In this document: one piece after another, positions 11,286 through 23,300 of the stretch
Numbering within the stretch: position 1 is the stretch's first letter
Layout of the letters: each line of letters starts with the position of its first letter
NCBI GenBank assembly: GCA_030248195.1
Contig: JASAND010010729.1
Span: 26,179-90,178 of the forward strand
Source of the DNA: Trissonchulus latispiculum
Lineage: Eukaryota; Nematoda; Enoplea; Enoplida; Ironidae
Direction: 5' to 3'
Length of the DNA stretch: 64,000 nt
Program-made: the position numbers and the translations under genes
The notes under the pieces: generated by a model
What the model was told of the DNA's origin: nothing
Databases searched by the model: none
What the model saw: only the letters and a program-made list of their open reading frames with translations

Positions 11286-11666
11286 CAAGAGTACATAATG
11301 ATAAGAGTATGCCACTAGGCAAGCTCTCTCTTCTCAAAAACTATGCTCTGCTCGTTAACGGCCCACCCGCCCCCCCCCCCCGCAAATCAGAACCTAGTGA
11401 CCCCTCACCCGCAAATCAGTACCTAGTCGAAACGGGGGTACGCTCACTTGCTCTATGTTTATGTGCTTAAGCGCGAAAACACAAGCAGTGCGTGTGCGAA
11501 TTTTGTGCCTGCTTCGAGCTTTAGAACACAAACATGGCGCACAAAATTCTTTGAAGTGATGGGTCTAATTTGCGGGGGGGGGTGGGCCGTTAGCGAGCAG
11601 AGCATAATTTTTGCTCAGATAACATAGAGTGTGCCTAGTGGCACACTCTTATATTATGTACTCTTG
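11286..11666. mobile_element. Family A foldback, copy 3 (short form)
   Basis: TIR CAAGAGTACATAAT with exact 7-bp TSD GTTATAT at 11279-11285 and 11667-11673. Inner arms carry GCCACTAGG and GCTCTGCTCGTTAACGGCCC. One arm holds a C-run of 12-13 and the other a G-run of 8-9. The centre is unlike copies 1 and 2. Confidence 0.85.
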
Positions 11667-11998
11667 GTTATATTAATCTTGCCGCCGCTTCCGCTAACTA
11701 TGTGCTTTTGTGGAACTTTGGACTGTCTATCCTAACTCCTTTTTTGCTGTTCAGTTTGTTGCTATTTAGTCATCTGTTGTCATCTGCAGTTGTGGAATTA
11801 TAACGTCGAAGTTTCCAGGGTCTCTGCCCTCCACCAGGCTAAATGCGTTTTCAAATCAGTGAACAATGCATAATTTTCAGTAAATTACAGGCTGATCATT
11901 TTTCAAAACCTTGAGATTTAAATAGACTAGTCCTTACTACTTTAGCTTTGTAACATGGGTCTTTTTCGAGACTACATGAGCGCAACATTAATTTCTTG

Positions 11999-12295
11999 TA
12001 GAGGTGCCCCGGGCCGGGTCCGAGACCGGAGCCTGAAAACTGTGGGTTTGAATAAGAGAATTTTCTTAAAAATTAAGATTTTGCTATAATTTCAAGTATA
12101 TATATTGACAAAATTACTAGTGTTAAAATTACTAATATAATAACAAGCGATTTCTACCGATTAAAACTTAATTTTGACTTTTAAAATTCGAAACTTTTGG
12201 TGAAAAATTGCCAAAAAATACAAAATTTTTTCCCGGTCGGCATCGGGTTAAACCACCGAGACTGACATTGGGAGCCACGTCCAGGTGCACCTCTA
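11999..12295. mobile_element. Probable small TIR element, GC-rich ends
   Basis: TAGAGGTGC at the left and GCACCTCTA at the right, with a GCCCCGGGCCGGGTCCGAGACC block inside the left end and GGTCGGCATCGGGTT inside the right. No convincing target-site duplication was found. Confidence 0.5.
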
Positions 12296-12612
12296 ATTAA
12301 ACGTATCAGTTAGCTTAAATTTTTAAACTTTACGAAAACCTTTTTTAACTTTTTCGGCAAACTTCGGCAAGTTGGATTAATTTCTATATTTCAGCTACTC
12401 ATCTCAATACACTATTTTGTAAAGTAGTTTGGAAGATTTAAATCAAAGTTTATTTTTAATTATTGACATTTTTTAATAAATTTAACAACATAGTAATCGC
12501 ATACCACTCGAAAAATTTTGCGGGTATCTTGCGGGTATCAGTTGGCTGCGGGCCGCGGGCCGGGGCGGGGCGGGCCGCCAAAATGGTACCCGCTTCCAAC
12601 TCTGAGCATACT

Positions 12613-13860
12613 TAGGTGAATCTTTTCCAACGAACTCCCGAATAATAAATAAACAATAATGAATTTAGTTAATAAACACACCATTGTTGAAAGATCAAAC
12701 TAAGACATGCCTAAATTTGATCCTCAACTCCTCGTCCACTATCCGATCCTAATATAAATGTAACCATCAGTGTAATTCGATAAAAAGTAAATATTAGAAT
12801 ACAAACTATAAACATTAAAAGGAAATGAACCAAAAACTTGAAACATCTTGAAACTGTGTACAGTGTGTATATCTAATACAATTGCAAATTTCAATGCATA
12901 CAGTAGAATGATAACTTTACAGACACCACCACCCCCACCACCACCCCAGTCAGTTCTAAAGCTTGCACCATAACATAAACATTAGCCTCTTTATCACCTC
13001 ACCGTTTTAGGTTTTTACAACACATGAATGAAAGAATCATAATTTAAAAATGGAATTCTTCCGATTTTCCATAATATTCTATCTTCTTTTACCGAACATC
13101 GACTGTTTCAAAAGTTATCTGTAGTCCTCCTGTTCTGCCCTTATAACAATTCAGACCGGTTCATGCTCCGACGGATAAATGAGAAATGGATAGGTGGAAT
13201 AAGGTATTAAGTGTAGAAATGGAAATTCAAAACTTAGCCTAATCCAGACTATGGTAGCTTTTAAGGAAGAAATTAGTAACTTGAAGGTTATTTTATTTTG
13301 AATGGTATATAAGATAGTGTGAACTTTACACTGGAAAGTCTAATACAACAAACAATTCAATAAAACATGGAAATTTTAAAACAGAAGTTTAACTTGGTTT
13401 ATTTCTCAGCATCTCCATTTCCCCTGCCCCGTTTGTCCGGTGTTTCGAAATCCGTTTAGTGGTCAAGCTGTACTGAGCCGTTGACACACTGCTTTATACT
13501 GTTTCTTCGCTGCTCCGTCACTTTCGCCGTCTGTTTTTTGTTACTCCGTTGGAGCTTGAATCGGCCTTTATAGAGAAAAGTACAGTGTAAAATGAAACAT
13601 AGAATTGAAAAAGTAATATGTTACACAGAGACCAAAGCAGGACCATCCGCTATTGAGCTAAAAATGCTACAATTTCGTAATCTTAGATATGGGGGAGGTC
13701 GGGAATCACGGCCGGGAAACAGGGAGGTCGGCAAACAGGGGCGGTTTCTTCACGCAAGAAAAATAAGACAGTTATAAATAGGGTAAATTCAGCACTGCTT
13801 TATCTAGAAAAACAATTGCATCAACTACTAATGAAGAACACAGTGAAAAAAGAAGCTAAC
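12613..13860. other. No gene recognized
   Basis: AT-rich sequence with a short CACCACCACCCCCAC run near 12925. No conserved reading frame, TIR or tandem repeat was found. Confidence 0.5.
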
Positions 13861-14731
13861 GGTGGCTTGCACCAAATCTTATTAAATTAAGTGGGAATTG
13901 GGCTAAGTAGCAGTTAAGTGGCAATTAGTTAAGTGCTACTTAAAGTTGAAACTTAATTTTGTTGCACCAACTGATACTTACCTAATTGCCACTTAACTTA
14001 AGTAGCAGTTAAGCACAATTTAAGTATCAGCTTAAGGGGGGGTCCATTTCTGGGTCTTTTCGACTTTTTTCGATCTCGCTGATTTTCACATATTTTACTG
14101 TCCAAACGGTATATTTTAATGAGTTTTTAAAATTAAAGTCGTAAGTCTTGCGGTTGTCGAGTAATTTTACCTCAAAGTTGAAATTTCATGTGTTAATCAT
14201 AGGAAATTGAAAAGTTGTCATTTTTTCGCGTGCGCCAAAAAAATCTCAGGACAAACGTTGATGAATCTGGACAAATTATACATTAAAATAACGCTAAAAT
14301 ATTAAACTGCGGTACCCTGGAATTAGAACTTTAATTTACGCTTTTAAAATTTTTTAATTAATTTCTAAATGATTAAAATTTGATTTGATGCTCAAGCAGT
14401 GTTAAATTTTAATCCTTCAAAAATTAATCAAAAAATTTTTAAGGCCTAAATTAAAATTCTAATTCCAGGGTACCGCAGTTTAATTATTACAGCGTTATTT
14501 TAATGTATAATTTGTCCAAATTCATCAACGTTTGTCGGAAGATTTTTTTTGGCGCACGCGAAAAATGACAACTTTTTGAATTTCCTATGATTAACACATG
14601 AAATATCAACTTTGAGGTGAAATTACTCGACAACCGTAAAACCTACAACTTTAATTTTAAAAACTCGTTAAAATATATCGTTTGGACAATAAAATATGTG
14701 TAACAGTTAATGTCCATTGGTGCAAGCCACC
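13861..14731. mobile_element. Foldback element, GGTGGCTTGCACC ends
   Basis: Exact 13-bp inverse ends (GGTGGCTTGCACC/GGTGCAAGCCACC). Inner arms at about 14060-14370 and 14390-14700 pair over some 300 bp, including GGTACCCTGGAATTAGAA near the apex. A separate small palindrome of CTTAAGTGGCAATTAG units lies at 13889-14035. A diverged copy of the right arm is at 56360-56580. No clear target-site duplication. Confidence 0.75.
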
Positions 14732-15153
14732 TAAAACAACAAAACTCAAAGCAAAACAACACAAACGAAAACAAAGGGAAAAGACGTTATAAAATATAAA
14801 CTGAAATTATTACGACACATACAGTGTACGCAACAGATGCGTCTTAAGTTGCACCAACAAGTTATAAGTTAGTTAATATACAACAGCTACAAATTGCTCA
14901 AGTCCTGCCCATTTGTTTACCAAAAACTTCATTACAAAATAAAACCAACAGCCGTACAGCAAGTCTAAATTTAACATGATTACGTTAACGTGCATCACTA
15001 AAAATGTCTGTCTTATACAGAGGTAAAATGTCATCATCTAACACAACAAGAATTTTCATGATAATACATAATTTTTAAAACCGAAAAATTATGAATCGCT
15101 CATACTTAATAAAAAGATTAGGTTAATTGTTACCAATGCCATTATTTGGTATA
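14732..15153. other. No gene recognized
   Basis: AT-rich spacer between two foldback elements. No supported feature. Confidence 0.4.
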
Positions 15154-15635
15154 CAGTATAGCTCAAAACAAAGTTCATTTTTTTGCGAAATTAGCAGATT
15201 CCGCGAACTTCGCGAAATTAGCTAGCTAATTTGAGGGATTTTCTCCATATTATCTGCCAAACATTGGAAAAAATGTAAAATCTAATTTAGACTCAAGATT
15301 TGCTACCTTCGGGAAGTTAGCTAAAGCATAGCGAAGTTCGCACAATTTCACGAAATTCCTTTAAACTTCGCCCAAATCTTCGCGAAATTGACTAAAATCT
15401 TATCGAATTTCGCGAAATTGTGAGAACTTCGCTAAACTTTAGCCAACATCGCGAACAGAGCAAATCTAGAGTCTAAATTACATTTTACATGTTTTTGCCC
15501 ATTTTTGGTAGATATGGAGAAAACCCGTCAAATTAGCTAGCTAACGATTTCTCGAAGTTTTAACTTTTTCGCGAACTCCTCCTAATAATTTACTTCGCAC
15601 TTCGCAATAAATTAACTTTGTTTTGAGCTATACTG
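15154..15635. mobile_element. Mariner-type MITE with TA target site
   Basis: CAGTATAGCTCAAAACAAAG at the left and its inverse at the right, each bounded by TA (15152-15153, 15636-15637). The interior is a foldback made of TTCGCGAA/AGCTAGCTAA repeats. TA duplication plus a CAGT start is typical of Tc1/mariner non-autonomous elements. Confidence 0.8.
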
Positions 15636-16550
15636 TATTAGCACATCTTTGGCACTAACCTCCTATAAATGGGACAATTTCCAACAGACGATAACAGACA
15701 AAATCACAGAGCAATGCTAGTATACATTACATAATAATACAGTACGCGCTTCGTACAGCCCAGCAGAAAGGTATCAGTTCGCGAGGTTCCGGGAATCATG
15801 AAGTCAATAAAATCCTTACCAATTCAAATACTAAAATACTTAAATCTTAGTGCAACACTGTGACTGTAATGGATTTACAAATATTCAAATTATTCCAAAC
15901 GTCCAAATTCCTATTTCAATAACTTAAACTGAAATAGCCTTTACGTTTGAGAAATCTCCTGGGGTTTGCGACTGCACGAAGTGTCACCCTTCAATGCGAC
16001 GTACATCCTTCATCAAACGTGTCAAAAACTCATTAAATGCTTAAAATGTTGGTAAAACATGCGAACACGGCTAATTTATAAATCCTTTTTAAGCAAAATA
16101 CAACTAAAGTCTGCAAAGTTCCAAAGCAATCAACCATGAAGCAGGTACAACAATGAAATAAGGAATAGAACATGGCTAATCAACTTGAATCTGAAAGTTA
16201 GATAAATCGGATTCTCCAGACAACAAAAGTCTCTGAAACAGTCAAGATATAATTAATTCAGAAAAACACAGGAACACAAAAGAAACATTCATTGGGTAGC
16301 GCTGGAGACTAAAGTTCGCTGGAAAAACGCTAGCGCTAGAAAAACTAAGTTCTTTAGAAATAAGTTGATATTATAAGGGTGAACGGTGAGATATGTCATG
16401 CATCGAGCTACATTGCAGCTGCTGCTGCTGCTGGTGAGGCCACTAAACCTTGGCATTGCTGTCAGCCAGTCAGTCACTCAGGAAGTCATCAATTGTCGAC
16501 ACTTGTATTTGGGCATAAAGTTATGAAGTATAAGGTATACGTAGATATAA
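15636..16550. other. Downstream flank of NCAPH, no gene proven
   Basis: Minus-strand codons at about 16472-16510 read VSTIDDFLSD followed by a stop, faintly like the acidic end of CAP-H, but no acceptor in the right phase precedes them. A GCTGCTGCTGCTGCTGG run (16415-16433) encodes only a homopolymer. Nothing else is supported. Confidence 0.3.
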
Positions 16551-16557
16551 GTTATAA

Positions 16558-16898
16558 CAAGAGAACATAATATAACTAAGAGTGTGACAAACGTCACGCT
16601 CATAGTTATCAGGCTTGCGACATGATCTGCATGATAACGGCTAAACCCCACCCACAAATTAGACCCATCACCTCAAAAAAATTGCATGCTATGCCTTCAA
16701 CGCTCAAAAAAACAACTAGTCAGTTGGTTCAATGTGCGTGTTGCGAGCAGCAGAACGTAGGCATAGCGTGCAAATTTCTTTGAATTGATGGGTCTAATTT
16801 GTGTGTGGGGGGGTCAGCCGTTATCATGCAGATCATGTCGTAAGCCTAAAAACTAAGAGCGTGACGCTTGTCATACTCTTAGTTATTACGTACTCTTA
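16558..16898. mobile_element. Family A foldback, copy 4
   Basis: TIR CAAGAGAACATAAT versus ATTACGTACTCTTA inverse, 7-bp TSD GTTATAA/ATTATAA (16551-16557, 16899-16905). The second-layer arms ACTAAGAGTGTGAC and the GGGTCTAATTTGTG/CACAAATTAGACCC blocks match copy 3 (11286-11666). Confidence 0.78.
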
Positions 16899-16905
16899 AT
16901 TATAA

Positions 16906-17163
16906 GCATACATGTATTTGGGGGGTTTCTACCCCCAATCCGGTTTATTCCGGTTTCTGGTAAAAAACCTGAAGTCCGGTTTTCTGGCGGCCGAACGTAG
17001 GTTAGGCTCACGTTAAGGCCATGCTACATGCACAACAAAAGCCCGTGGCTTCGCTCACTCAGTTCTATGTCAAAACTAACAGCTTTATGGACTGTCTTTT
17101 CGGGGGTCATTCCCTCCCTTTTGGGGATGCTGCCATTTGGGGTAGTCCGAAATTTGCAATGTT
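16906..17163 (-). other. Probable NCAPH 3' UTR region
   Basis: Directly downstream, on the minus strand, of the last recognized codons. A minus-strand AATAAA (plus-strand TTTATT near 16943) could serve as poly(A) signal. Contains TTCCGG repeats. Inference only. Confidence 0.35.
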
Positions 17164-17343
17164 TCATAACTTAACAAATTTGCTAACCTTTTCATTGCAC
17201 ATATGCAAGAAGCAAACGAAGGCAATAGGAGGCGATAAATTTTCTAACATCCCAGCAGGAGCCAGACATGAAATAGATTCGTACAATCCTTGAAAGCTAC
17301 AGTTTTTCATGAGCAGGGTTGGCCTACATTCTGAACTGTCTTC
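17164..17343 (-). CDS. NCAPH: NCAPH last recognized exon, winged helix part 2
   Basis: Acceptor TTTCAG. Encodes EDSSECRPTLLMKNCSFQGL, then LENLSPPIAFVCFLHMCNEK, matching [20 protein letters not shown] near the CAP-H C terminus. Read through, it ends VSKFVKL and TGA. AAG|GTTAGC could also be a donor to a further small exon carrying the usual acidic tail, so the true end is open. Confidence 0.88.
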   Translation of the reverse strand, partial: EDSSECRPTLLMKNCSFQGLYESISCLAPAGMLENLSPPIAFVCFLHMCNEKVSKFVKL

Positions 17344-20300
17344 CTGAAATATTAAACACAAAGATAAAATCTAGGAAGCACTATAACAGACATGCTGAAA
17401 GCGTTCAGCAAGTCTTGCCTATTAGCCTCTCACCAACATTTTAACAGGAGTACGATACCGTAGCCCGTCTTACTGAGTTTTTCCTACAGAGGGGGCCAGA
17501 AATCGGTTCCCTCCAGACTTGGGTCGTCCCCCTCCCCGAATCACCCACTCCAGGATTAGGGCCTTCCGGCCCCCCAGACTTCCAAAGTCAACAAAACAAT
17601 AGGGATTTTAGGTTAAATTTTGAAAAATGTTTCCGGCTCCCGCGAATGTTTAGTTGATTTTAGCCATTGGAAGCTTAAATTTAAGTTGAAAATTGTTCAA
17701 TTTTTAGCTCAGCAGCCAAAAATAACTATTTTTAAGCATTTTTTGAAAAAATGTCCCCCCCAGACTTCCTGGGCTTATTCTACTGGGGGGGCGGCCCCCC
17801 CCCCCCCATAAACACCCTTCCCCCCTCAAAAATCGTTCCCCCCCCCCAAAAAGTGGGTGCCCCTTTTGGTACCAACTTTTGCCCTGAAAAATCGCTCAGA
17901 AGGCCAAATTTTCAAAAATTTTCCGGCTTCGCCGGAGGTTTTTAGTCGATTTTGCCTATTTAAACACTAAATCCGCTTATTTTTGGCAATTACTATAAAA
18001 ATATCGCAATTTTTAGCATGTTTTTAGAAAAATTTTGAAAAATTTTCGCCCCCCTCAAAAATGACTCGCCCCCCAGGGGGGCCCCCTCAACAAAAAATCC
18101 CTAGAATAAGCCCAGGACTTCTCCCCTCCAGAAATTTAGGCTTGCAAAATGCCAGTGTGAATATGCAGCTAAGCAAAAGAAAATTCGCGCCGACGACGTC
18201 AAACATTTCGGTTTGTTGCCCTTTTTTCTATTTTTCTCCTTAATTTTCCTACCATCGAATCGCGACGGAGGGGGGTGCGGCCGCCAACCCCTCCCTGGTC
18301 ATGACATCGTAAAGCCGGTTTGTTTAAATAAATCTTGAGACATCGAGATAAATGTCAGAAACAACTAACTTGTGACAGTGAAGAACCCGTTAAGCTTTTC
18401 CACATTAGACTTTTCAACAGGCGTACGTCTATCTGCTTGGCCTTTCGGGCATATTCAATATTCAAGGATTTTACCTGGAATTGAAAATTTGAAATTCAAG
18501 GAAATGTAAATTAGTAATGATATACAGATTTTACATTACGGGTGCACTTTTTATTTTGAGAAGCATTCATAATTTCCTAAACACAAAACCCAAGAAGAGC
18601 ACGAGATAGCCAGCTTTAGGAAGAGTGCATAATGTATGTATATATGTATAAAATGTCACAGCTGGCAGCCTCTCTATTATTGGAACTAGGCATATGCTCT
18701 GTACGCTAATGGCTGATCCCACGACTAGCGACCCGCCAAATGTGCAACACGTTTTTGAATGCTCACTTGTCGCCTCGCCGTATTTTGCGTGCTTGAAGCC
18801 CGAAAATACAACGATTCTGTCAGCCCAAAATGTGTGTTTCGAGCTGATACTTGTTACACAGCTATGTTATGTATATACTCTTGATTTTTGTACAAGTATA
18901 TACGCACTACTGTGACAAGCGTCATCCTCTTTCCAGCCCACTGCGCCTAGGAGTGTGCATAGATAGTGGATTTTCTTTGCCGGACACAGGCTAATTTTCA
19001 ACAGAAGGCACCTAGACGAAGGCACCTTAGTTTCTAAGCTTTCCACAAATCTAAAAAAGCCCTAACATATATGGGTTGGGCGCTGTCGCTCTCAACTCTC
19101 GTCGCTCCTACATCGTTACATTTTGTCACACCACAAAAAGAAAATAAAACCAATAAAATAACACAACAAAAATAGAATTAAGCCATTATTGATAAATATC
19201 CAAAATTAGCCTGAAAAATTGTCCACAAAGACCTTATTCTTTCATCAACTTCGGGGGAATGCTGCCCCCAGGACACCCGTTATTATTAAACAAATATATA
19301 AAGCCACAAGAATAAAAATGCTCCGATGGAGCAAGAAAAATGCAATATGGGTGACATTGGGTTTTAAGCGGAAATAGGACTAGGTTTTAAACGTTAATAT
19401 GGGAGGGCAGGTTGTAAATGACAAGAGGACTAGGTTTAAGCACACTAATATGGACCAGCTTCGCTGAACAACAATTCGCGGAAACTGCCCAGACTCACTG
19501 ATGCTGACGGAAGTTCTTTAGTAACAGTTTACCAATTCGTGTGCATAACTCTGCGTCTGCAACAACTACGTATGTAAGTTGTGCTCGTAATACTTAATAC
19601 TTAATTAAAAAACCTTAAATTAATTAACATACAGTAAAAATTGATGTCACAAATTCTTCGCTGACAATGCTGGATAAAACGCTGGAAGTAAGCCGTAGTA
19701 TTTCAAAATTAGCATGCTAGCCTAGAAAGTTAACGAATGAAGAGTTTGTCAATCAACGTCATATGCGGAGTGGAGCAAGATTGACCGCGAATATGGGTTG
19801 TTCACCGAAGCTGGTCAATATGAGTGCGCTTTAAACCTAGTCCTCTTTTCATTACAGCCTGCCCCTTCCATATTAACGTTTTGAAACCTAGTCCTATGTC
19901 CGCTTAAAAACCAATGTCACCCATATTGCATTTTTATGCTCCATCAGAACATTTTTATTCTTGTCCTATTCCATTTTTAAAGTTCTCAGTAAACTTTAAG
20001 CAAAAATTTTAAAACTGTGAGAAAGAAACTTTAAAAACTCCCCAGTAATCAACCGAACCCACAGAACAAAGAAGTTTGAAAAGTACCATTTTCTCCTTTT
20101 TCCTCTTGTAACTTATCTGTAGCTAGTTATAGGCTGTGCTGTAACTTCAGCAGCACTCTACTGCCGCGCAACCAGATGCAAATTAAACTGCCAATGAAGG
20201 AAACTTAGACGGCACGATTTCTAATGATCTTCTGCAGTTATATGCAAAATTTCACACAGTTGTAACTTATCTGTAGCTAGTTATAGGCCGTGCTGTACTT

Positions 20301-23300
20301 CAGCAGCACTCTACTGCCGCGCAATTGCACAGCGACATCGTAACAGCAAGAGTGCATAATTGCACTATATATAAGAAGAAGAGTAAGCCACTAGAGGGCT
20401 CCTCTTCTTGGCATTGCGTAACGGTGCTCCGACCACAATACGCGAATGTTCCCCCGTTTGGTGGGGGGGGGTAGCTCTATTCGACAAAGCATACCCCTCC
20501 TCCGTTTGGTGGGGGGGGGGGGTAGCTGAAAAGAGGTCCCCGTTTGGTGGGGGGTAGAGCAGAGGATTACGGTAGTTTTTGTTCTATTTGAAAAAGGGTC
20601 TCCGTTTGGTGGGGGGGGTATGCAAAAGGGGTCCCGGTTTGGTGGGGGGGGGTAGACAAAAGAGGTCCCGGTTTGGGGGATGGGGTCGCCAACAGCCAAT
20701 CAGATTCAGCCAATTTCAGCCTGACTTGCGACCCCCCCCCCAAACGGGGGACCCCCCTGCCTACCCCCCCCCCCACCAAACGGGGACCCCTTTTGCATAC
20801 CCCCCACCAAACGGGGACCCCTTTTGCATACCCCCCACCAAACGGGGAGGGGGTATGCTTGTCTACCCCCCCTCCACCAAACGGGGGAACATTAACGTAT
20901 TGTGGTCGGAGCACCGTTACGCAATGCCGAGAAGAGGAGCCCTCTAGTGGCTTACTCTTCTTCTAATATATAGTGCAATTATGCACTCTTGGTAATAGGT
21001 ATACGACACGTATCTATGTTAATTTGCCAGGGTATTTTTTAGGGTTTTTTCGGAGGGGGCTTCCCGGGAGGGCCCCCAGGGTCCGGGGGGGGGGGCGATT
21101 TTTTGCAAAAATGAGCTAAAATTGGTATTTTTGGCGTATTTTACACGTAGAAGTTAAAAGTTATTTTAATGCAAAAAGTTCTCAAAAACTGCCAGGATTT
21201 AAGCTAAAAATAGCTACTTTTTACGAAAAACGTTTTTAAAAATTGCCTATTTTTAGCAAAAATTTGGGCCACCAAAAAATCCCGGGGGGGGGGAAGCAAA
21301 AATCCCGGGAGGGGGCGATTTCGGGGGAAGGCATTATCGGGGGGAGGTCAATTTCTGGAGGGGGCCCTTCCCCATCCCGGTAAAAATACCCTGATCTGCC
21401 ATGTCCTAAACTACCTACACACCCAATTAATTTAAAATGTTTAACCGTTAATAGTAAGTCTACAGCCAACGTACTAAGGTTGCTGCATTACAGTACAGCA
21501 CGATAGCAGCACCGCACAGATATGCTCGTTTTCAGCAAACCCCGATAGCCCTTATATGCGTCATGCACATTTATGCCTATTTTTCGCTATTTTCTTGTGG
21601 AGTTGGGACTTGGTTGGCTTGAAAAAATTTGGGCTGGCCGCATGAACGATCCCGGACAGAAATCGAAAATCACCTCGGTTATGACACGCTACCCATCCCA
21701 AAGTTTCTTATGCAGCAAGCCCGCGTCTCTCTAGCTTGTTCCCTAAGTCCTCCCTGTAGCCGTGACACAAAATTGGCCTTTTTTGGTCATCTTCGCGGTC
21801 AGGCCACATTTGGTCGGCCGCACAGGTGGCCGGCCGGGCCGGGCAGCGAAAAAAAGTCCAAAAGGTCTCTCCGAAAAAACAAACTTCGCCCGAAAATGCC
21901 CAGATCGTTCAGTTTTTGAGTTCGAAGAAAAGTGCTTCTCCAAGCGTGACCTACACGGAAAAAATAAACGGGCCTAACTTGTCCGGAATCGAAAACTTTC
22001 AAAGCTGAAAATTTTGACCAAAACTTTATTGGTAGTTGCAGTACTTGTGTGCTGATTCCAACGATACCAAATTTGTCTAGTTTCGTTAAGTATTTAGCTG
22101 GCACGCCGCTCGAACGGCTTTCTAAGGGCCGCGCTGAGCCTTTTACACCAATATTATAGGGTGAGCGGTATCGCGCCCCCTGTAATACCAACAAAGCCAC
22201 TTCGGATACAAAATTTTTTTAAGTTTTGCACAATAAAAACTCGATTCCTGTTAGGAATCCCCCTAGATCTAAATTCTGGAAAACTGTACTAAAGGAGTTG
22301 AAGTTTGGTAGATAGGTACGTCTTCGACCACGTTGAGTTCAAATATCGAACGAAACCAATCCTCTATGTAGAATCAAATGAAAACTGAGTAGGCGACAAT
22401 CTAAACAACTGAGCCAATTAATAACTGACACATTGATACATTCAATAAGCAACCATACCGTAACTGGTTCAGAGACCAGCATTTGTCCAACGTCGTTACA
22501 CGACTGACTAGGGGACAGAGGACCAGTGCAGGGTTCCGCCGGAGATGAGGGACCAACATTTTCATCTCCTAGTTCCAGATCAGATGAGACGCCATGGTCG
22601 TGGACAGCGTGCCCGTGATCGGAGAAGTCACCATCATCTAGATCAAGGGCGAGCAGGGCTCTGTCCGAATCTGTCTGACTGGTGGGATGATCAGCTGAAG
22701 CAAAAAAATTTTTTCAGAAAGAAGAAAACATTTTGAGACAAGTTCAAGCATGTCTCTGAAAATATTTTTAAAACCAAGGCTGAGCTATTCTGTATGATGG
22801 CAGGTTGCAGCGCACCGAAAGATGCCAGCAAATTAAAATTTTAACATTCAAATAGAACAATTTTCTTGAACTTAGGTTTTGAATAGGCAGATCAGGATAT
22901 TCGAATATCCGTTAACGCAGAATAATATGCGGATATAATGAAAAAATATCTGGTGCCCATCACAGAATCTAAGCTGACTCCTGTCGACCTTCTCAAATAT
23001 CTTACGAAAGTTTCCACTTGCAACTCGCACTAGTCTAGCGAAAGCACGGTAACACTCACATACAGCCGATTTTAAGCAACCCCCTATGGCAATACCGTTA
23101 CTATTTTAATCTTTTGTTAGCCAAAAATTGGAAGCTATAACAATTACTTTTTAAAAAGATATTAACAGCATTCTTATCCAGTTAACAAACCAGCATTGGA
23201 AGGGCAGAAGTTTTCTTTGTCCATAGTATTGTTCAAATTGTATTCCAAGTTTTCCAAAGAAATGTTGGCCAGCAAATCGTCATCACTGTTAGGATCAGAC

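Larger units (their letters stand above)
9036..12604. mobile_element. 3.6-kb hAT-like element with 8-bp TSD
   Basis: Ends CAGAGTTGGAAG and CTTCCAACTCTG are exact inverses, flanked by the 8-bp direct repeat AGCATACT at 9028-9035 and 12605-12612. The CAG-type terminus and 8-bp TSD are diagnostic of hAT transposons. Subterminal GGGTACCCGC/GCGGGTAGC palindromes occur at 9050-9130 and 12515-12590. No transposase survives. At least four further elements sit inside (9940-10966 with 9943-10669, 11286-11666, 11999-12295), so the original was only about 1.8-2 kb. Confidence 0.88.
19306..22190. repeat. Composite repeat copy 1, Helentron/HINE-like architecture
   Basis: Homologous in order to 33013-43915: a foldback of ACAAGAATAAAAATGCTCC arms (19306-19964), a unique tail, about 1.5 copies of a roughly 155-bp unit containing GCTGTACTTCAGCAGCACTC (20100-20340), a region with CCCCGATAGCCCTTATATGCG (21540), then GGCCGGCCGGGCC (21830) and a terminal hairpin with TATTATAGGG...CCCCCTGTAATA (22152-22187). 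Elements 20347-20991 and 21028-21393 are later insertions. No protein. Confidence 0.75.

Noticed and set aside
21629..22200. Arg/Pro-rich frames on both strands
   Set aside because: Also present in the second composite repeat copy (43340-43920) with shifted frames, so not under coding constraint.
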